Positions 1-7,141 of a stretch of DNA of 10,186 nucleotides are shown in pieces. Within the stretch, counting starts at the first letter, position 1. Each line of letters starts with the position of its first letter. Under the pieces are notes generated by a model. It was not told the DNA's origin and did not search any database. It was given only the letters and a program-made list of their open reading frames with translations. The DNA comes from Pullilachnospira_A gallistercoris (lineage in GTDB: Bacteria; Bacillota; Clostridia; Lachnospirales; Lachnospiraceae). The stretch is taken from positions 1 through 10,186 of the forward strand of contig DVHM01000169.1 of NCBI GenBank assembly GCA_018712125.1, in the 5' to 3' direction. Made by a program: the position numbers and the translations under genes.

Positions 1-1435
1 CTGCGACAAGCTGGGTATGTATGTGATGGATGAGTTTGCGGATGTGTGGACCACTACCAAGGTAGACTTTGATTACGGCACGCACATGGCAGAGTGGTGG
101 GAGCATGACGTTTCCAACCTGGTGAGAAAAGACTACAATCATCCCTGTGTGGTTCTCTACTCCATCGGAAATGAGATTCCCGAGACAGGGAACAAATTTG
201 ATTCCCAGTGGGGCAAGAAGCTGGCGGACAAGATCCGTGAGCTGGACGACGCCCGCTTTGTGACCAACAGCCTGAATCTGATGCTCAGTATCATGGATCG
301 TCTGCCGAAGATGATGGCGGCTGCGGGACAGGGCGAGAATGCGGAAGTCGGCGAGATCAACAGCATGATGACCAGTCTGGGAGACATGATGGGAGCCCTG
401 ATCGCCAGCGATGTGGCGGGAGACGCCATCGCGGAGTCCGCTTCCCAGGTAGATGTGATCGGTTACAACTACGCGACCGACCGCTATGAGAAGGACGGCG
501 AGAAATATCCGAACCGTATCATTGTGGGATCCGAGACCTATCCTCAGGATCTGGATAAGAACTGGGAGCTGATCGAGAAATATCCCTACATCATCGGCGA
601 TTTCTCCTGGACTGCATGGGATTATCTGGGCGAGGCCGGCATCGGCAAGATCAACTATGAAGAGACCAACAGTATGAGTTTCTACGCTCCCTATCCCTAC
701 AAGGCGGCGTACTGTGGCGATATGAATCTGATTGGCGACAGAAGACCTATCTCCTACTGGAGAGAGATCATCTGGGGACTGCGCGACAAACCCTACGTTT
801 CCGCTCAGCCGCCCCAGCATCACGATGATCCCCACAACATGACTTTCTGGAGTCTGACTGACGCAGTGAGAAGCTGGAACTGGAAGGGCTGCGAGGGCAA
901 GCCGATTACCGTTGAGGTTTACGCGGACGCCGACGAGGCGGAGCTGTTTGTCAACGGCAAATCCGTGGAGAGAAAGAAGATCGGCGAGAAGAAGAAATTT
1001 ATCGCCTACTTTGAGACGACCTACGAGCCCGGCGAAGTGGAGGCGGTTGTCTATAAGAACGGTGTGGAAACCGGAAGAGACAAGATTGTGACTGCTTCCG
1101 ACGATGTGCAGATCAAGGCGTGCGCGGATCGTGGATGCGTTCCGGCAGACGAGAGCGATATCACTTATGTGGAGATCGCCATGGTAGACGCCAACGGCAA
1201 CCTGAACACAGACGCGGCAAAGGATGTCAGCGTTTCCATCGAGGGACCTGGCGTGATCGCCGGCTATGGCAGCGCAGATCCCGCATCCGAGGAGAACTAC
1301 TTCGATACCACCGCCAAGGCGTATGAGGGAAGACTTCGCGCGGCAGTGCGTGGTAACGGCGAAAAGGGCACGATTACCGTAACGCTGAAAGCAGACGGCT
1401 GCCAGGATGTACAGGTACAGATCGAGGCAAAATAA
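1..1435 (+). CDS. Glycoside hydrolase family 2 enzyme (beta-galactosidase/beta-glucuronidase type), 5'-truncated by window
   Basis: The gene enters from the left in frame from base 2 (residues CDKLG, then MYVMDEFADVW). Only the second half of the TIM barrel and the C-terminal domains are present. The acid/base Glu lies in SIGNE (codon 173-175) after NHPCVV. The nucleophile Glu lies in GSETYP (codon 533-535). DFSWTAWDYLGEAGIG at about 611-658 is the usual GH2 barrel end. Between the two catalytic Glu there is a Met-rich insert (about 275-430) before the VDVIGYNY strand. A DUF4982-like beta-sandwich follows (about 840-1100, with SWNWKGCEGKPITVEVY and AELFVNGKSV). An Ig-like C-terminal domain ends the protein (about 1110-1432, with VDANGNLNTDA and GVIAGYGSADP). 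No secretion signal can be judged because the N-terminus is missing. It probably removes a beta-linked sugar from plant or host glycans; substrate cannot be read. Family call is confident, substrate is not. Confidence 0.93.
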   Translation, partial: CDKLGMYVMDEFADVWTTTKVDFDYGTHMAEWWEHDVSNLVRKDYNHPCVVLYSIGNEIPETGNKFDSQWGKKLADKIRELDDARFVTNSLNLMLSIMDRLPKMMAAAGQGENAEVGEINSMMTSLGDMMGALIASDVAGDAIAESASQVDVIGYNYATDRYEKDGEKYPNRIIVGSETYPQDLDKNWELIEKYPYIIGDFSWTAWDYLGEAGIGKINYEETNSMSFYAPYPYKAAYCGDMNLIGDRRPISYWREIIWGLRDKPYVSAQPPQHHDDPHNMTFWSLTDAVRSWNWKGCEGKPITVEVYADADEAELFVNGKSVERKKIGEKKKFIAYFETTYEPGEVEAVVYKNGVETGRDKIVTASDDVQIKACADRGCVPADESDITYVEIAMVDANGNLNTDAAKDVSVSIEGPGVIAGYGSADPASEENYFDTTAKAYEGRLRAAVRGNGEKGTITVTLKADGCQDVQVQIEAK

Positions 1436-1490
1436 AGCGCTGTCCGGTATGAAACATCGGAAGCAATTCAGATGAAGAGAGCAGTGAGAT

Positions 1491-1527
1491 AAGAAAAAAG
1501 ACGGGGCGTCCGAAGAGGATGCCCCGT
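1491..1527 (-). terminator. Intrinsic terminator of the first LacI gene
   Basis: The arms 1501-1510 (ACGGGGCGTC) and 1518-1527 (GATGCCCCGT) form a 10-bp GC-rich stem with one G-U pair and a 7-nt loop. Read on the minus strand, the stem is followed by a U-rich run (bases 1500 to 1491, CTTTTTTCTT). This is the classical form for ending transcription of the leftward LacI gene, 35 bases past its stop. On the plus strand the bases after the stem (TCTGTTAG) form a poor U-tract, so it should stop the GH2 transcript only weakly. Confidence 0.85.
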
Positions 1528-1561
1528 TCTGTTAGAGATGAAAAAAACCGGCCGGATTTTC

Positions 1562-2623
1562 CTATACGTTCTGTGCGATACGGACGCTCAGTTCAGTCTT
1601 GTACCAGGGGGAGTCCGGCATTTTGCCCAGTGCCAGATACCGGAAGAGGATTTCCAGGGGTTTAGCTCCCTGCTTTTCCGGTTCCTGGCAGATGGTCACG
1701 GCGATCTCGCCGTTGCGCACCATCTCCTGCTGCGCCGCGGTAACCAGATCGTTGGTGATGATCTTGATCTTGTGCTTGGCGCCGATTCTGGAAATCTCCC
1801 GGCAGATGCTGTAGTCGCCGGGGTTGACCAGATAGAGCACTTCGGCTTCCTCATATCTGGCAAACATTTCTTTCGCCCGAGTCAGGAAATGATCCGGCTC
1901 CACATCGGTGGACAGAAAACGGGTATCCAGGATCTGAATATCGGGGTAGCGGTCTGCAATTTCCCTCTGAAAACCGTCGATACGATCCACCGAGCTGGGG
2001 ATGTTGCCGGAGTCGAAAGAGAGAATACACACATGCCCGCACTCGTTGGTCAAAAGGGCGCTGACACCGCAGGCCAGCCGGCCGGACTGCGTGTAATCGC
2101 AGCCCACATAGGCCAGTTTCCAGTCAAAATCCTCATCCATGTTGTAGACGACAATCGGAGTCTTCTGAATCCCCTGTTTCTTCAGCATACTTTCCAGAGC
2201 GGCGCCGATGGTACCGACGACAGCCCAGCCGTCCAGATGCAGATTTTCCTCCCCGATCAGTTCCCGGAGATATCCCTCCTGTTCCAGGGAGGTAGGATCT
2301 TCCACAATGACGGAGATGGGAAAGAAGATGACTTCAATCCCGTAGGGTTCCAGTTCCTGCCGGGCATAGGCCAGAGCGCCCTCGTAGATAGCCCGGTGGA
2401 AGGGAGCTGCGTCGCTGTCCAGGTAAATGAAGCCGATTTTCAGGTGCATTTTCCGCGCGGCCAGCCCCTTCCCGGCGATATTCGGCCGATATCCCATCTT
2501 CTCGGCGATTTCTTTTATTTTTTTTGCTTTCGACGGCGATACCCGGCCACGATCGTGGAGCACCCGATCCACCGTTCCCCGGGAGACGCCCGCTTTTTCC
2601 GCAATATCTTTGATTGTTACCAT
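1562..2623 (-). CDS. LacI-family transcriptional regulator with sugar-binding domain
   Basis: This 353-residue protein has a LacI-type helix-turn-helix at residues 3-22 (TIKDIAEKAGVSRGTVDRVL). A hinge follows at about 45-58 (GYRPNIAGKGLAAR), then a periplasmic-binding-protein-like effector domain from about 61 to the end. The TVDRVLHDRG recognition-helix form is typical of a LacI subgroup with a ribose-binding-protein-like sugar domain. It should bind an operator as a dimer and respond to a sugar. ATG 2621-2623 was chosen because AAGGAG (minus strand, 2637-2642) precedes it, though the 13-base gap is rather long. It converges on the GH2 gene and diverges from the membrane operon at 2904. Control of the GH2 locus and its own promoter is a plausible role, inferred from position only. 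A long open frame on the opposite strand (1538-2662) is a shadow. Confidence 0.93.
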   Translation of the reverse strand: MVTIKDIAEKAGVSRGTVDRVLHDRGRVSPSKAKKIKEIAEKMGYRPNIAGKGLAARKMHLKIGFIYLDSDAAPFHRAIYEGALAYARQELEPYGIEVIFFPISVIVEDPTSLEQEGYLRELIGEENLHLDGWAVVGTIGAALESMLKKQGIQKTPIVVYNMDEDFDWKLAYVGCDYTQSGRLACGVSALLTNECGHVCILSFDSGNIPSSVDRIDGFQREIADRYPDIQILDTRFLSTDVEPDHFLTRAKEMFARYEEAEVLYLVNPGDYSICREISRIGAKHKIKIITNDLVTAAQQEMVRNGEIAVTICQEPEKQGAKPLEILFRYLALGKMPDSPWYKTELSVRIAQNV

Positions 2624-2684
2624 AAAACTTTTTATACTCCTTTTCCCCCATACGAAATTTGAAAAATTACTTTATACAATATAA

Positions 2685-2711
2685 ACTATAACAACCTAAA
2701 GTTTTTATCAA
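2685..2711 (-). promoter_or_regulatory. Possible promoter of the first LacI gene
   Basis: On the minus strand TTGATA (2706-2711) and TATAGT (2685-2690) lie 15 bases apart, about 60 bases before the LacI start. The spacing is shorter than the usual 17, and the surrounding DNA is AT-rich enough to give other weak matches. The position is suitable but the call is tentative. Confidence 0.3.
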
Positions 2712-2732
2712 GGAGTTTTGTAATTTTTTTGT

Positions 2733-2761
2733 TGTGAGAGCACAGACTTTTTCGGAAAGTC
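2733..2761. promoter_or_regulatory. Two adjacent small palindromes, candidate operators
   Basis: TGTG-AGAG-CACA (2733-2744) is directly followed by GACTTT-TTCGG-AAAGTC (2745-2761), which has perfect 6-bp arms around a 5-base centre. They lie between the two divergent promoters, about 20-50 bases upstream of the LacI -35 candidate and 63 or more bases upstream of the -35 of the rightward operon. Such palindromes suit dimeric repressors, and the first LacI protein is an obvious candidate. Short palindromes arise by chance, so this is a suggestion only. Confidence 0.3.
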
Positions 2762-2771
2762 AGGACATATT

Positions 2772-2799
2772 CTTAAGGGGAGCTTAAAATCCGCTTAAA
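2772..2799 (-). promoter_or_regulatory. Three TTTAAG-type direct repeats at 11-bp spacing, likely response-regulator site
   Basis: On the plus strand, hexamers CTTAAG (2772-2777), CTTAAA (2783-2788) and CTTAAA (2794-2799) are separated by exactly 5 bases each (GGGAG and ATCCG). Read on the minus strand this is TTTAAG-N5-TTTAAG-N5-CTTAAG. Direct hexamers with an 11-bp period put successive monomers on one face of the helix, as in OmpR/PhoB-family response regulators. The known CiaR site of streptococci is TTTAAG-N5-TTTAAG. The array ends 25 bases before the -35 of the membrane operon, a usual activator position. No response regulator gene is in the window. Confidence 0.55.
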
Positions 2800-2824
2800 C
2801 TTCCGATAAATCCCGTGAAAGTGC

Positions 2825-2853
2825 TTGCAAAGAGTGAAAACAAAAAATATAAT
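2825..2853 (+). promoter_or_regulatory. Sigma-A promoter of the three-gene membrane operon
   Basis: TTGCAA (2825-2830) and a perfect TATAAT (2848-2853) are separated by the optimal 17 bases. Transcription would start near 2860 and leave a leader of about 44 bases, with a purine-rich GGAAGGA ribosome site at about 2894-2900, just before ATG 2904. The -35 matches only 4 of 6 consensus bases, which fits a promoter helped by an upstream activator. Confidence 0.75.
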
Positions 2854-2903
2854 TCTTTCTATAAGTCGGTAATGAAACCGGTATTTCGGAAAGGGAAGGA
2901 ACA

Positions 2904-4610
2904 ATGATGAAAAACAGGAAGGTTGCTTATGTTGTCATGACGCTGGCGCTGGCTGTAGCCGTCTTTTTGGCCTGGCTGCTGCTGCTTCCGGCCATCAATC
3001 TGCAGGACCCGCTCTTCTGGACTTTTGTTGTGGGAACACTGTTTATCTGGGGGATCCTGGCCTCGGCTATAGAGGGCAGTTTTGGCGGACGACGCAGGGA
3101 GGATTACAAGGCGGCGGGAATTGCAGTGGCATGTGGAGTCGGGATTGCCGCGGTGGGACTTCTGATTGCTCTGGCGTCCTCTGTGGTTTTCCATGCGAAG
3201 ACGTATGCCGGTATTATGGCGGTCACGGAGAAGGAAGCCATCGCGGACGATCTGCCCAGCGCGGAGACCACTTCTTCCATCGCGCTGATGGATACGGATT
3301 CCGCGGCGAAGCTGGGAGACCGGAAAATCGGATCCCTGGCGGAAGTGGTCAGCCAGTACGATGTCAGCGGCGATTACAGCCAGATCGCTTACCAGGATGA
3401 GCCGTTGAAGGTGTCCGCGCTGGAGTACGCGGGGATTATCAAATATTTCCGCAATCGGGGAGCGGGAATTCCCGGATACATTACCGTATCCCCCAGCAAG
3501 ATGGACGCGGATTATGTGGAGCTGGATGAGGGGATGCGCTATGTGCCCTCCGCCTATTTCCTGGAGGATCTCTATCGTCATGTGCGTCTGGCATATCCGA
3601 CTGCGCTTCTGGACGGTTATTCCTTTGAACTTGACGATGAGGGAAATCCCTACTACACATTCCCGGTATTTGAGAATCAGATTTTCCTGTTCGGGGGAAG
3701 GGATGTGAAGGGCGTGATTGCCGTGGATCCTGTCTCTGGCGATATGCAGTATTATGATGTCGGGGATGTGCCGGAATGGATTGACCGGGTGTACGACGGC
3801 GATCTGCTCTGCGACCAGTATAACTGGCATGGCCTGTACTCCGGCGGCTTTTTCAACAGCATTTTTTCCCAGACAGGGTGTCGGAAGATTACGGAAATTT
3901 CTGACGGCGAAACCGAGGAGGGAGACGAGGCGGACGCCAGCAACGGTATTGACTACGGGTATGTGGTCAAGGACAATGACGTCTGGGTATTTACCGGTGT
4001 GACATCCCTGAATTCGGATCAGTCCAATATCGGTTTTGTCCTGATGAATGAGCGCACCAAGGAGTGCAATTTCTATCCGATCGCCGGAGCGGATGAACAG
4101 TCCGCCATGCGGGCGGCGGAGGGTGAGCTGCAGCAGTACGGGTATAAGGCGAGTTTCCCGTCGCTGATCGATATCGACGGCGTGCCCACCTATATCATGG
4201 TATTGAAAGACGCCTCCGGTCTGGTAAAGCAGTACGCGGCGGTCAATGTGGCGCAGTACAATATTGTGGCTACGGCGGACACCCAGGCGGAGTGCATCAA
4301 CCGATACAATGAGCTTCTCGGAAAAGGAGCGCTGGTAGATGATTCCGGCCAGGAAAAGGAGGAGAGCGCGCCGCAGGAGACGCTCACGCCGGTTACCGTG
4401 ACAATCGCGAAGATAGAGTATGTGACGGTGGATGGAGATACCTGGGTATACATTCTCGGAACGGATCAGCAGATCTACAAGACACAGTTCGGCAAAGGGG
4501 CAAACGAACAGATCATGCGCTGCAATGTGGGGGACACCCTGCAGATTTCCGTAAATTCGGAGGGCGTGTTCGATTTGCCGGAGAATACGACAGATGAGGG
4601 AGCGGCATAA
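2904..4610 (+). CDS. Unrecognised membrane-anchored protein with three N-terminal TM helices and a large external domain
   Basis: I do not recognise this 568-residue protein as a named family. It has three hydrophobic helices at about residues 7-29, 36-56 and 70-96. Charged MMKNRK at the N-terminus and GGRRREDYK between helices 2 and 3 suggest these are cytoplasmic. That would place the 470-residue remainder outside. The external part holds a region with VIAVDPVSGDMQYYDVGDVP (residues 271-290), which is PepSY-like in flavour only. An acidic linker follows at 334-347 and another at 480-492. The last 75 residues (about 495-558) look like a small beta-barrel (YVTVDGDTWVYI, CNVGDTLQISV). There are no obvious catalytic motifs. 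The start ATG 2904 has GGAAGGA upstream; a second ATG follows at once. Its stop TAA shares a base with the next ATG (TAATG), so translation is coupled. It probably works with that CmpB-type protein in the envelope. Confidence 0.85.
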   Translation: MMKNRKVAYVVMTLALAVAVFLAWLLLLPAINLQDPLFWTFVVGTLFIWGILASAIEGSFGGRRREDYKAAGIAVACGVGIAAVGLLIALASSVVFHAKTYAGIMAVTEKEAIADDLPSAETTSSIALMDTDSAAKLGDRKIGSLAEVVSQYDVSGDYSQIAYQDEPLKVSALEYAGIIKYFRNRGAGIPGYITVSPSKMDADYVELDEGMRYVPSAYFLEDLYRHVRLAYPTALLDGYSFELDDEGNPYYTFPVFENQIFLFGGRDVKGVIAVDPVSGDMQYYDVGDVPEWIDRVYDGDLLCDQYNWHGLYSGGFFNSIFSQTGCRKITEISDGETEEGDEADASNGIDYGYVVKDNDVWVFTGVTSLNSDQSNIGFVLMNERTKECNFYPIAGADEQSAMRAAEGELQQYGYKASFPSLIDIDGVPTYIMVLKDASGLVKQYAAVNVAQYNIVATADTQAECINRYNELLGKGALVDDSGQEKEESAPQETLTPVTVTIAKIEYVTVDGDTWVYILGTDQQIYKTQFGKGANEQIMRCNVGDTLQISVNSEGVFDLPENTTDEGAA

Positions 4611-5893
4611 TGTTTTTTGAGAGTCTTTGGCTGTTTCTCGCCTACTCTTTCCTGGGGTGGGTGTTTGAGACGACAGTGGCTGCCATTCGGCGGCAGCACT
4701 TTTACAACAGAGGGGTTATCAACGGCCCCTTCTGTCTGATTTACGGATGTGGCGGACTGACCATAACCATATTCGGAGGAGAACTTCACGGCATCTGGCT
4801 CTATATCGGCAGTGTTATCGTCGCCACGGTAGTGGAGTGGATCGCCGGACATCTGATCGAGCGCTGGTATCATGAGCGCTGGTGGGATTACAGCAAGCTG
4901 CGCTTTAACCTGGATGGATATATCAGTCTGCAGACATCTCTGTTCTGGGGCGCGCTGGGATTTGTGGCTGCGGAGTGGGGAACGGATCTGCTCCTTGCGT
5001 TTTACCGTCTGCTGCCATCCCTTTTGATGCGGATTTTCGTGCTGGCTCTTGCGGCGGTTTTGCTGTTGGATGCGCTGTCCACAATTCTTGTGGTCTCTGA
5101 GAGAACAAGGAATCCGGAGCGATGGGAGGAGACGGACGCGAAAATCACATCGCTGACCAATCGCCTGTCCCGTCGGATCTATCGTTTTGTGGACAGGCGA
5201 ATTCGGCGGGCGTATCCCTACCGGGTAAAGGTAACGCAGGAGAAGGTGGACCCGACGGTCTTCGCGGACGGGTGCGGTTTCTACAAGATCGTCATGCTCT
5301 TCTTTGTGGGAGCTTTCCTCGGGGATATTACGGAGACACTGTTCTGCCGGGTAACGGCGGGGGTCTGGATGAGCCGAAGCAGCGTGGTCTGGGGACCGTT
5401 CTCCATTGTCTGGGGGCTGGCTATCGCGGCGGTAACGGCGCTGCTCTACAGATACCGCAAGAGTTCGGACTCCTTCCTGTTTTTGACCGGAACATTTCTC
5501 GGGGGAGCCTATGAGTATGTCTGCAGTGTGTTCACAGAGATGGCTTTCGGAACGGTATTCTGGGATTACAGCAGATTGCCCTTCAATCTGGGGGGAAGGA
5601 TCAACCTTCTCTACTGCTTTTTCTGGGGAATCGCGGCGGTGGTATGGCTGAAATATCTGTATCCGCTGCTGTCGGGGCTGATTGAGAAGATTCCTCTGTG
5701 TGCGGGAAAGGTCATTACCTGGCTTCTGATTGTTTTCATGGCGGTCAACGTGTCGGTCTCCTGCCTGGCGTTGGTGCGCTACGATCAGCGAAGCAACGGG
5801 ATCGGGCCGGATAACGCCGTGGAAGAATGGATTGACGAGCACTTTGACGACGGGCGTATGGAGCGGATTTATCCCAATGCGATGAAACGGTAA
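4610..5893 (+). CDS. CmpB-type integral membrane protein (PF06541-like), tandemly duplicated
   Basis: This 427-residue polytopic protein matches the family often annotated 'putative ABC transporter permease' (PF06541), although no ATPase or binding protein is nearby and the function is unproven. It contains two copies of the family unit. Copy one has NRGVINGPFCLIYGCGG at 33-49 and WWDYSKLRFNLDGYISL at 91-107. Copy two has SRSSVVWGPFSIVWGL at 255-270 and FWDYSRLPFNLGGRINLLYC at 317-336. About five TM helices lie in each half. A basic cytoplasmic-like linker (about 164-222, SRRIYRFVDRRIRR) joins them. The C-terminal tail (GIGPDNAVEEWIDEHFDDGRMERIYPN) resembles the conserved tail of this family. 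It starts inside the stop codon of the preceding gene. The internal repeat suggests a pseudo-dimeric pore or carrier; substrate unknown. Confidence 0.88.
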   Translation: MFFESLWLFLAYSFLGWVFETTVAAIRRQHFYNRGVINGPFCLIYGCGGLTITIFGGELHGIWLYIGSVIVATVVEWIAGHLIERWYHERWWDYSKLRFNLDGYISLQTSLFWGALGFVAAEWGTDLLLAFYRLLPSLLMRIFVLALAAVLLLDALSTILVVSERTRNPERWEETDAKITSLTNRLSRRIYRFVDRRIRRAYPYRVKVTQEKVDPTVFADGCGFYKIVMLFFVGAFLGDITETLFCRVTAGVWMSRSSVVWGPFSIVWGLAIAAVTALLYRYRKSSDSFLFLTGTFLGGAYEYVCSVFTEMAFGTVFWDYSRLPFNLGGRINLLYCFFWGIAAVVWLKYLYPLLSGLIEKIPLCAGKVITWLLIVFMAVNVSVSCLALVRYDQRSNGIGPDNAVEEWIDEHFDDGRMERIYPNAMKR

Positions 5894-5910
5894 AGGTGGG
5901 GATTCGGTAT

Positions 5911-6093
5911 ATGCAGCTTTGGGAACATGATGAGATTATCAAAAAGCAGACGTTAGAGCAGGGTATCCGAATCCTGATGGAAACGTATCGGGAGGACGGT
6001 CATTCCCGGGAGGAAACTTTTCGGAAGGTGCAGGAAAAATATCAGCTTACCCGCCAGAAAACGGAAGAGTATATGAATCAATGGTGGCATTAA
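5911..6093 (+). CDS. Small helical protein (60 aa), resembles a detached Rpn/PD-(D/E)XK nuclease tail
   Basis: This short gene follows the CmpB-type gene by 17 bases. I chose ATG 5911 because AGGTGGGG (5894-5901) lies nine bases upstream; an in-frame GTG at 5896 would give 65 residues. The product is highly charged and should be almost all helix, with no TM segment. The part from about residue 16 (QGIRILMETYREDG, then SREETFRKVQEKYQLTRQKT, EEYMNQWW) has the layout I associate with the C-terminal tails of Rpn-family/PD-(D/E)XK transposase-like proteins of Clostridia. Those tails read roughly 'I-E-x-C-x-E-x-G-x-S-x-E-x-T-x-x-x-L...Y'. Here the tail stands alone without a nuclease. It may be a small partner or regulator of the membrane operon. 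The resemblance is from memory and needs a profile search. Confidence 0.7.
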   Translation: MQLWEHDEIIKKQTLEQGIRILMETYREDGHSREETFRKVQEKYQLTRQKTEEYMNQWWH

Positions 6094-6098
6094 GTCAG

Positions 6099-6128
6099 AA
6101 GAGCGTCAGTCAGACGCTCTTTCTTTTT
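6099..6128 (+). terminator. Intrinsic terminator of the membrane operon, shared with the end of the second LacI gene
   Basis: AAGAGCGTC (6099-6107) and GACGCTCTT (6113-6121) form a perfect 9-bp stem with a 5-base loop, followed by TCTTTTT (6122-6128). It ends the rightward operon six bases after the last stop codon. The opposing LacI gene has its stop codon (6110-6112) in the loop, so the two transcripts end across the same hairpin. In the minus direction the U-tract is weak (CTTCTGACTT). Confidence 0.88.
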
Positions 6129-7123
6129 ACCAGTGAGGTGCGGATTTCCAGTTTTACGGGGGAGGAGGAAGGATCCTCGATGATCTCCGAGAGCCTTTTT
6201 GCCGCCATCTGCCCCATGTACTGTTTGGGAACCTGAACGGTCGAGAGGGCGGGCTCCATATAACTGCAAAGGGGCATGTCATCGAAACCGATGATGGCTA
6301 CATCTTTTGGAATCTGATAGCCCTTCTCCTTCAGTGCCCGCAGAGCTCCCGCGGCAATCAGGTCGTTGTCGGCAAAGTAGCAGTTCGCCACCGTTTCCCC
6401 CTGCTGCAGAAGCTCTGCCATGTCGCCGTAAGCACCTTCCACGGAGGGGGAGAGACGATGGACGACGGATCTCGAGGAGGACATGCCGGCAGCGCGGATC
6501 GCCTTGTAGAATCCGTCGGCACGCTCCTCGAAATTCTGAATCGGATAGGAGGATCGAAGATACCCGGGCTGGCTGTGACGGGTGCGGATCAGATACTCGG
6601 TGGCCATACAGGCTCCCTGGACATTATTGATCAGCACACAGTCCATCGGAAGGTTCTCGAAATAGCAGTCCAGCAGTACCAGCGGGATTTTCAGGCGCGA
6701 GAAGGGCGCGAATTCCGTTTCACTCATCTCTGTGCCCAGCAGCAGGATGCCGCTGCAGCCGGCGGCGATGATCTCGTCAATTCTCTTTTCTGTATTTTCA
6801 TTCTCATAGAGATAGCAGATGTTCAGATGGTAGCGGAGCTTCCGACAGGCGCTGTCAATGCCCTCCGAGAGCTGAGAGAAAAAGGGGGTGTCAGAGACCA
6901 CGGCACCGTGCCTTCGGTAGATAATGAAGGTGATGGTTCCCTGTACCGGTAAGGTAAGAGAAGGCTCGCCGATGCGGGAAAAATCATATCCCATCTGTTG
7001 TGCTGTCTCGATAACCCGTTTTCTTGTGGCAGTGCTGACGCCGGGTTTCCCGTTTAAAGCCATGGAGACTGCGGCCTCGGACAGATGCAGTTTTTTTGCC
7101 AGATCTTTTGCGGTAACGGACAT
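6110..7123 (-). CDS. LacI/GalR-family transcriptional regulator, probable controller of the isomerase-transketolase operon
   Basis: This 337-residue protein has a LacI-type helix-turn-helix at residues 4-23 (TAKDLAKKLHLSEAAVSMAL) followed by NGKPGVSTATRKRV. The effector domain runs from about 61 to 330 and has ILLLGTEM, YFADNDLIAAGALRALKEKG and IPKDVAIIGFDDMPLCSYMEP, all typical of GalR/LacI proteins. The hinge is atypical: after MGYDF comes SRIGEPSL rather than the usual PNxxARxL, so the minor-groove leucine is not obvious. AAGGAG (minus strand, 7130-7135) lies six bases before ATG 7121-7123. It is divergent from the isomerase operon across a 396-bp spacer rich in palindromes, which suggests it represses or activates that operon in response to its sugar. 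This link is inferred from position. Confidence 0.93.
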   Translation of the reverse strand: MSVTAKDLAKKLHLSEAAVSMALNGKPGVSTATRKRVIETAQQMGYDFSRIGEPSLTLPVQGTITFIIYRRHGAVVSDTPFFSQLSEGIDSACRKLRYHLNICYLYENENTEKRIDEIIAAGCSGILLLGTEMSETEFAPFSRLKIPLVLLDCYFENLPMDCVLINNVQGACMATEYLIRTRHSQPGYLRSSYPIQNFEERADGFYKAIRAAGMSSSRSVVHRLSPSVEGAYGDMAELLQQGETVANCYFADNDLIAAGALRALKEKGYQIPKDVAIIGFDDMPLCSYMEPALSTVQVPKQYMGQMAAKRLSEIIEDPSSSPVKLEIRTSLVKRKSV

Positions 7124-7141
7124 GATGTGCTCCTTTTTTTA

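Noticed and set aside
1538..2662. 374-codon open frame on the plus strand over the first LacI gene
   Set aside because: The opposite strand encodes a complete LacI protein with clear domains; the plus frame has no recognisable motif and no good ribosome site. Long antisense frames are common in GC-rich genes.
1436..2903. CRISPR array, tRNA or riboswitch in the spacers
   Set aside because: No regularly spaced repeats, cloverleaf or recognisable aptamer was seen in any spacer of the window.
4475..5842. 455-codon open frame on the minus strand over the CmpB-type gene
   Set aside because: Its product is rich in His, Gln, Arg and Pro with no fold signature, while the plus strand has a repeated, membrane-type protein with family motifs.
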